From Malachius bipustulatus (Eukaryota > Arthropoda > Insecta > Coleoptera > Melyridae): a stretch of 64,000 nucleotides of DNA. The stretch spans positions 19,662,268-19,726,267 of the forward strand of contig OU342639.1 of assembly GCA_910589415.1 (NCBI GenBank), written 5' to 3'. This document shows, in pieces, positions 59,701 to 64,000 of the stretch. Every line of letters starts with the position of its first letter. The stretch's first letter is position 1. The notes beneath the pieces are model-generated. The model was not told where the DNA came from, searched no databases, and was given only the letters and a program-made list of their open reading frames with translations. Made by a program: the position numbers and the translations under genes.

Positions 59701-60764
59701 AATTGTTACTTTGAACACAAAACTTCAAAACTATTATTTTTGCCCGATCCAGGAGAAGTTTTCTTAATTGCTTGCTGTTATTTATTAACGCACCTATCTG
59801 CTGAATAAAGTTTATGACGTACAGGATATATTAATTTTATTTAGACAATTACGATCTCGTGAAATCAATTGTTTTTAAAAAGAGTTTTTGTATTTCGTGT
59901 CTCGTTACTGAATGAACCAAAATTTTTCATTTTTAGCTCTAGGTATGGCTCTGGCATTTTTAACTTCTTCCCACAACGGCAGCTAGTTTCAGAAACTCCT
60001 TATCTTCAGTTAAAACTTTCCTCTTAAAGTCCAGTTTCTATCTCCGTTAAATCCAAAACGGTGGTATTCCATTTTTTTTTCGTGGGGGTTTGATTTTTTT
60101 GGATCCAACAGAGCAAGAAACTGGACATCGGTATGAAAATCATAACTCAAGATAAGAAGTTTCTGAAAGTATAATAGCGGTTAAAGTTTAAGAATGCCTA
60201 GAGCTAAATAATTGAAACCCGGAAGTTGGCAACAAGGATCCCAATAAAAAAAAATCAAATAGAATAGACGATTTGCCTTGATGAGATCTACATCTCCCTT
60301 ATCACTCGATCATTGCCTAATGATCGAGTTAATGTTGATTTTGATCTAAACAACAAAATATTGTTTAATGATCTAAAAAAGATGGAATTTTTTTGATTAC
60401 CCACCTTTCATTCAACGCAGTTTAATTACAATTCAAAACACCATGCAGTCTCGGAAGAGTACTTCTGAGACAGAACTTATTTTATTGAAGTTTAAAACTT
60501 TATTCCAGGTTTCGTGGACATTTTCCGAGACATCAGTTCACGGTTATAAATAGTTTGTAGAAAAATTAAGTTCAGCAAAACATATAATTCCCTAATCATA
60601 AAAGATAGGGAGCAACTTGAATGAATCAGTTCTTATCATGAGTATTTGAGGATTCCGTTGAAAAATTAAGAGCAATATAGTTTTTGGGATATTACGTCGC
60701 GTCAATTTTTTATTTTTCATCTTTTTTTGAATCAAGTAAATGATTGCCGCATTTTCCCTTAGAC
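59701..60764. other. No gene; one short palindrome
   Basis: AT-rich. ACTCGATCATT (60304-60314) and AATGATCGAGT (60319-60329) form an 11-bp inverted repeat with a GCCT loop. Nothing else is recognised. Confidence 0.4.
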
Positions 60765-60776
60765 GAAAGTTTTTCC

Positions 60777-61227
60777 ATATTAAAAAGCCGAAGTATACTC
60801 AAAAGTCACAACAAACCGTAGGTAGGTAGGTCTTAATGAGTATAAAGCAAATCAATAGCCTGTCGTATTGGAGTCGGGTTTTAACCCATCGTCCTGACAG
60901 TTGTCAAGTCTGGAGTGCCCGAAAACCCAAATAAAGAGTTTATCGACTCAGGCAGCAACACACATCCAACCAGACCACCAAAAGCACGGACGGCCGTTTC
61001 GGTCTCCTTTGACCTCGTCAGCGTACTATATTGGAGAGTCCGGAAGGATATGAATCGCTGCATGAATCGAAAACCCTATATGAAATCTCATTCAGCCGGT
61101 TACCAGTGGCCTCGAGACAGAGCGACATCTATCAAGAGAAACAACAGGCTCCCAGCCAAAACAAAACTCCAATGTGTATTATGGGTTGCAGACACTCCAG
61201 GGGCTACGAGACTGACATCAGAAATGC
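60777..61227 (-). repeat. Hammerhead repeat unit 1 (451 bp)
   Basis: First full direct unit, starting ATATTAAAAAGCCGAAGT. Sense orientation is assigned as minus because the ribozyme reads on that strand. It differs from unit 2 by one base in the stem II loop region (61010), which makes its stem II one pair shorter. A 121-codon + strand ORF (60915-61280) crosses into unit 2; it is antisense to the ribozyme and probably incidental. Confidence 0.85.
60974..61038 (-). ncRNA. Hammerhead ribozyme, type I, copy 1
   Basis: Read on the minus strand: stem I strand GUACG (61026-61022), CUGACGA (61021-61015), stem II GGUC/GACC with a loop of about six bases (AAAGGA), GAAA, the palindromic ACGGCCGU stem III bases, and GUC (60991-60989). 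Cleavage is expected between 60989 and 60988, followed by CGUGC (60988-60984), which pairs with GUACG. All core positions of the family are present. The stem II loop-closing pair is lost relative to copy 2. Confidence 0.8.
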
Positions 61228-61678
61228 ATATTAAAAAGCCGAAGTATACTCAAAAGTCACAACAAACCGTAGGTAGGTAGGTCTTAATGAGTATAAAGCA
61301 AATCAATAGCCTGTCGTATTGGAGTCGGGTTTTAACCCATCGTCCTGACAGTTGTCAAGTCTGGAGTGCCCGAAAACCCAAATAAAGAGTTTATCGACTC
61401 AGGCAGCAACACACATCCAACCAGACCACCAAAAGCACGGACGGCCGTTTCGGTCTCCTTAGACCTCGTCAGCGTACTATATTGGAGAGTCCGGAAGGAT
61501 ATGAATCGCTGCATGAATCGAAAACCCTATATGAAATCTCATTCAGCCGGTTACCAGTGGCCTCGAGACAGAGCGACATCTATCAAGAGAAACAACAGGC
61601 TCCCAGCCAAAACAAAACTCCAATGTGTATTATGGGTTGCAGACACTCCAGGGGCTACGAGACTGACATCAGAAATGC
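61228..61678 (-). repeat. Hammerhead repeat unit 2 (451 bp)
   Basis: Exact head-to-tail continuation of unit 1, same phase and length. Near-identity to unit 1 implies recent duplication, as expected if the unit was reverse-transcribed from a circular or multimeric RNA, or by unequal exchange. Confidence 0.85.
61425..61489 (-). ncRNA. Hammerhead ribozyme, type I, copy 2
   Basis: Same arrangement as copy 1 but with a perfect 5-bp stem II (GGUCU, loop AAGG, AGACC). CUGACGA lies at 61472-61466 and the GUC triplet at 61442-61440, with cleavage expected between 61440 and 61439. The distance to the copy 1 cleavage site is exactly 451 nt, which would be the monomer length after double cleavage of a minus-strand transcript. 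Confidence 0.82.
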
Positions 61679-61814
61679 ATATTAAAAAGCCGAAGTATAC
61701 TCAAAAGTCACAACAAACCGTAGGTAGGTAGGTCTTAATGAGTATAAAGCAAATCAATAGCCTGTCGTATTGGAGTCGGGTTTTAACCCATCGTCCTGAC
61801 AGTTGTCAAGTCTG
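61679..61814 (-). repeat. Partial third hammerhead repeat unit
   Basis: It continues in phase from unit 2 but stops at 61814, within GTTGTCAAGTCTG, before the ribozyme segment. It is then joined through five bases (TCAAG) to the inverted unit. Confidence 0.85.
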
Positions 61815-61819
61815 TCAAG

Positions 61820-62259
61820 ACTTCGGCTTTTTAATATGCATTTCTGATGTCAGTCTCGTAGCCCCTGGAGTGTCTGCAACCCATAATACACATTGGAGTT
61901 TTGTTTTGGCTGGGAGCCTGTTGTTTCTCTTGATAGATGTCGCTCTGTCTCGAGGCCACTGGTAACCGGCTGAATGAGATTTCATATAGGGTTTTCGATT
62001 CATGCAGCGATTCATATCCTTCCGGACTCTCCAATATAGTACGCTGACGAGGTCTAAGGAGACCGAAACGGCCGTCCGTGCTTTTGGTGGTCTGGTTGGA
62101 TGTGTGTTGCTGCCTGAGTCGATAAACTCTTTATTTGGGTTTTCGGGCACTCCAGACTTGACAACTGTCAGGACGATGGGTTAAAACCCGACTCCAATAC
62201 GACAGGCTATTGATTTGCTTTATACTCATTAAGACCTACCTACCTACGGTTTGTTGTGA
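61820..62259 (+). repeat. Inverted hammerhead repeat unit (about 440 bp)
   Basis: From ACTTCGGCTTTTTAATATGC onward this is the reverse complement of the direct unit, ending with CTACCTACCTACGG and TTTGTTGTGA. It carries the same stem II base as unit 2, so it derives from a unit-2-like source. The turn-around contains AAGTC, TGTCA, GACTT-type complementarity (about 61809-61822), pointing to template switching. Confidence 0.85.
62027..62091 (+). ncRNA. Hammerhead ribozyme, type I, copy 3 (inverted unit)
   Basis: Stem I 5' strand GUACG (62039-62043); CUGACGA (62044-62050); stem II GGUCU/AGACC with loop AAGG (62051-62064); GAAA (62065-62068); C-G-G-C-C-G; GUC ending at 62076; cleavage expected between 62076 and 62077; stem I 3' strand CGUGC (62077-62081). 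Beyond an AAUAUA/UUUU internal loop, CC (62031-62032) pairs with GG (62086-62087), with partial pairing outward. Stem III is only ACG/CGU around GC and is self-complementary, so two molecules or adjacent units could pair, as proposed for dimeric minimal hammerheads. The structure is seen in sequence; activity is inferred. Confidence 0.85.
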
Positions 62260-62269
62260 AAGTTTTTCC

Positions 62270-63928
62270 GTTACTAAAGTAAGTATGTATTTTTTATTGT
62301 TCAAAAGGGGCCTGTCCAGAATTTGGTTTAAAACTGATTTTTCATCCCTTTTTTCTTCTTGGATATTTGAAGTTAGTCGTTGTGTTACAAATCGGTCCTA
62401 CTAATCATGATTTTTTATTTAGCGAAGATTATACTTTATTATTTACTTAATTATACTTATAATTTCGGTGGTCCCTTTCACAAATATTGTTCGAAGACAG
62501 TAGTCCAGCAAGCTGTTCCTGAATTTATCCTATGGAATATTTAAATAGTGACGTTCAAAAACGTAAGTTCAGCATTTCGTATAGTAAAATTGTTTCGTAG
62601 AAAGCCTCTTCAAAATAATAATAAATTCTTTGCAGTAATTATAGAGATTGATGCAACAGAGATTTTTCGGATTTTACTCTAATAGTCATGGACTTGGAAA
62701 TTTGAAATCTGTATTACGAATCCTTTCTATACTGTATTTATCTGTACTATTATGCCTTTCTCTAAAACTTCTTGGAAACCGTCTCTCGCATGGATGTTAA
62801 AAGTTCGCATTTTGAAGAAAAGTTTAAAGAGAAATCCAGAAAGGTTACAGTGAAAACTAAAAAAGTTAGTAACCCTTAATCGTAAATGAGTCAGTTTATT
62901 AGAGAATAGAGTGATAAAACAATTATTTTTTCTTCACATTATCGCAAAATCGAAAGTTAACCCGGCATTTTTTGTCGCTGGGCACTCTGTGTAACGCCAT
63001 TTGTCGCGCTGTGAGCATTTTGCTCACAATATTAATTATTGATAAATTATTCTAAAATAAGTGGAAAAATGAAAAAATTTCTAAAACATTTTATTAGGTC
63101 CTTTAGTAATATAAAAAATAATAAAAATTAAAATTTATAGGATGTGGAAGATTCAGCAGCTTCTGAATTCCTACTCAGAAACTATATAGTTACTGAAATG
63201 GATCGCACCGAGGTAGGATGATAAGGAAAATATTTCCATCGCCCTCGTTAAATCAGCCCAAATCGAAATCGCAAATAGTGCAAGAATTAGGTACGTAAAT
63301 ACCAATTGTTAGAAAATCAAAGCGCAGCCACCCGCCGCTACATCAAGTAAACGACCCCCGTCAGCTCATTAGATATTCATAATGAGAAATCGCTCTAGCT
63401 AAAAATATTCCAGCGCTATAGGAAGACATCGAAGAAACGGCCAAGCTAGACCAGATGTTCAGGGTATTATAAAAGACGCTCTCGACCCGCATGATGAAGG
63501 GAAGCTGACCTAGAAACAGACCGCCGGGTGGAAGATTTTTGTGGAATCATAAATTAGACAATAACCCCTTGCAAAGACAATAGTAACTCGTTAGGTATCT
63601 CACCCACGAAAATGAAAAGTACGCCAATCGATAAAGCGAAAAAATAAATGAAGGTAGCCGGAAATACAGCGCGATCCCGAAATAGCAAGCAGGTGGAAAT
63701 GCGAAATGAAAGTTAAGCCGGAAAACACAATGGAAAGGTGCAGAACGCGTCGGCCGATTTTAAGGAAAATTTAGGTAATTGAAGTTCAGGACAATTTAGT
63801 AAGGTAGCCGCGAGGTCAAATCGCTAAGTCTCGTGATTAGGGAAATATGACAAGAAACAAATCACGATATGAGGCAGTGCCAATAAGGTGCATTGTTGCG
63901 TGGTGTTTAGAAAGCGGACCACCGCTTC
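62270..63928. other. Upstream region of the right-edge promoter, no gene recognised
   Basis: AT-rich to about 63150, then noticeably more GC-rich (63290-63930). This could be promoter-proximal regulatory DNA. A short hairpin TGTGAGCA, TTT, TGCTCACA lies at 63010-63028. No ORF of note. Confidence 0.4.
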
Positions 63929-63989
63929 TATAAAAGCAGACGTCTTACCGCAGCCCCACACAGATTGAGATCAGCTTCCGAGCAGGTCG
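63929..63989 (+). promoter_or_regulatory. Candidate RNA polymerase II core promoter (TATA plus DPE-like)
   Basis: TATAAAAG at 63929-63936 is a strong TATA box. With a start at A63958, its first T lies at -29, and GGTCG at 63985-63989, a DPE-type match, falls at +28 to +32. Starts at 63960 or 63962 within CACACAGATT are also possible; the initiator match is weak. The surrounding DNA is richer in GC than the rest of the window. The gene itself would lie beyond the right edge on the + strand. Spacing follows arthropod core-promoter rules; transcription is not shown. Confidence 0.5.
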
Positions 63990-64000
63990 AATCTGACTTC

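Larger units (their letters stand above)
60765..62269. mobile_element. Hammerhead-bearing tandem/inverted repeat array (retrozyme-like or Penelope-type pseudo-LTR array)
   Basis: A 1.5-kb composite is framed by GAAAGTTTTTCC at 60765-60776 and again at 62258-62269. It contains two direct 451-bp units, a 136-bp partial third unit and one full inverted unit of about 440 bp. Each full unit contains a hammerhead ribozyme core (listed separately), on the minus strand in the direct units and on + in the inverted one. I found a single base difference between units 1 and 2 (61010 versus 61461), so the array is young. Animal retrozymes and Penelope-like elements are the known genomic homes of such minimal type I hammerheads in tandem units. 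No reverse transcriptase is present, so it would depend on an enzyme encoded elsewhere. Confidence 0.8.

Noticed and set aside
60915..61731. 121-codon ORF repeated in each 451-bp unit as a possible conserved protein
   Set aside because: The units are nearly identical at the DNA level, so the shared ORF carries no independent evidence of selection. It lies antisense to the ribozyme and no domain is recognisable.
1..64000. CRISPR array, bacterial operon or prophage
   Set aside because: No regularly spaced identical repeats with unique spacers, no ribosome-binding-site-led gene chains, and the content is typical of an animal nuclear genome.

Overview
The window is AT-rich, non-coding-dominated DNA from an animal nuclear genome. 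It is most likely an insect or other arthropod. It has no bacterial-type gene packing, no operons and no long intact host ORF. It is crowded with decayed non-LTR retrotransposons, LTR-like repeats and fold-back elements whose ends read TACAGGG...CCCTGTA. The species cannot be fixed from the sequence. No complete host gene was found. The only host-gene hints are a TATA-type core promoter at the extreme right edge (63929 onward, + strand, running out of the window) and two weak unrecognised ORFs (44917-45019 and 27335-27724).

Layout. At 0.4-1.3 kb, a pair of 15-bp inverted repeats encloses a short recombinase-like peptide remnant. At 1.56-2.11 kb lies a clear MITE with TATA flanks. At 8.9-11.3 kb is a 5'-truncated, frameshifted RTE-like LINE with an (AAG)n tail and near-perfect 12-bp flanking duplications. 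At 12.9-13.7, 30.6-32.1, 41.9-42.8, 50.7-51.6 and 58.5-59.7 kb are fold-back (palindromic) elements. At 20.5-21.7, 29.3-30.5 and 35.9-37.1 kb are three copies of one LTR-like family; the first two contain minisatellites that have diverged between copies, and the third is a differently built copy with a 4-bp target duplication. At 23.3-24.2, 25.5-26.5, 34.4-35.1 and 40.3-40.7 kb are fragments of one Jockey-like LINE family, three of them lacking the catalytic palm. At 49.8-50.7 kb is a CR1/Jockey-like RT fragment cut into by a fold-back element. At 53.2-55.95 kb (minus strand) is an I-group-like LINE with RT, RNase H and a C-terminal Cys/His motif, broken by stops and frameshifts.

The most interesting locus is 60.77-62.27 kb. 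A 451-bp unit is present as two head-to-tail copies, a partial third copy and a full inverted copy, all within a 12-bp direct repeat that looks like a target-site duplication. Every full unit carries what reads as a complete minimal type I hammerhead self-cleaving ribozyme: the CUGANGA and GAAA core boxes, a stem II hairpin, a tiny palindromic stem III, the GUC cleavage triplet, and a stem I with an internal loop. Cleavage would release 451-nt monomers. This fits the architecture of animal retrozymes or of the pseudo-LTRs of Penelope-like elements, but no reverse transcriptase is present, so the array would be non-autonomous.

The elements do not form a pathway. The window is best read as an intergenic or intronic region shaped by repeated insertion, nesting and internal deletion, ending at the promoter of an unseen gene.
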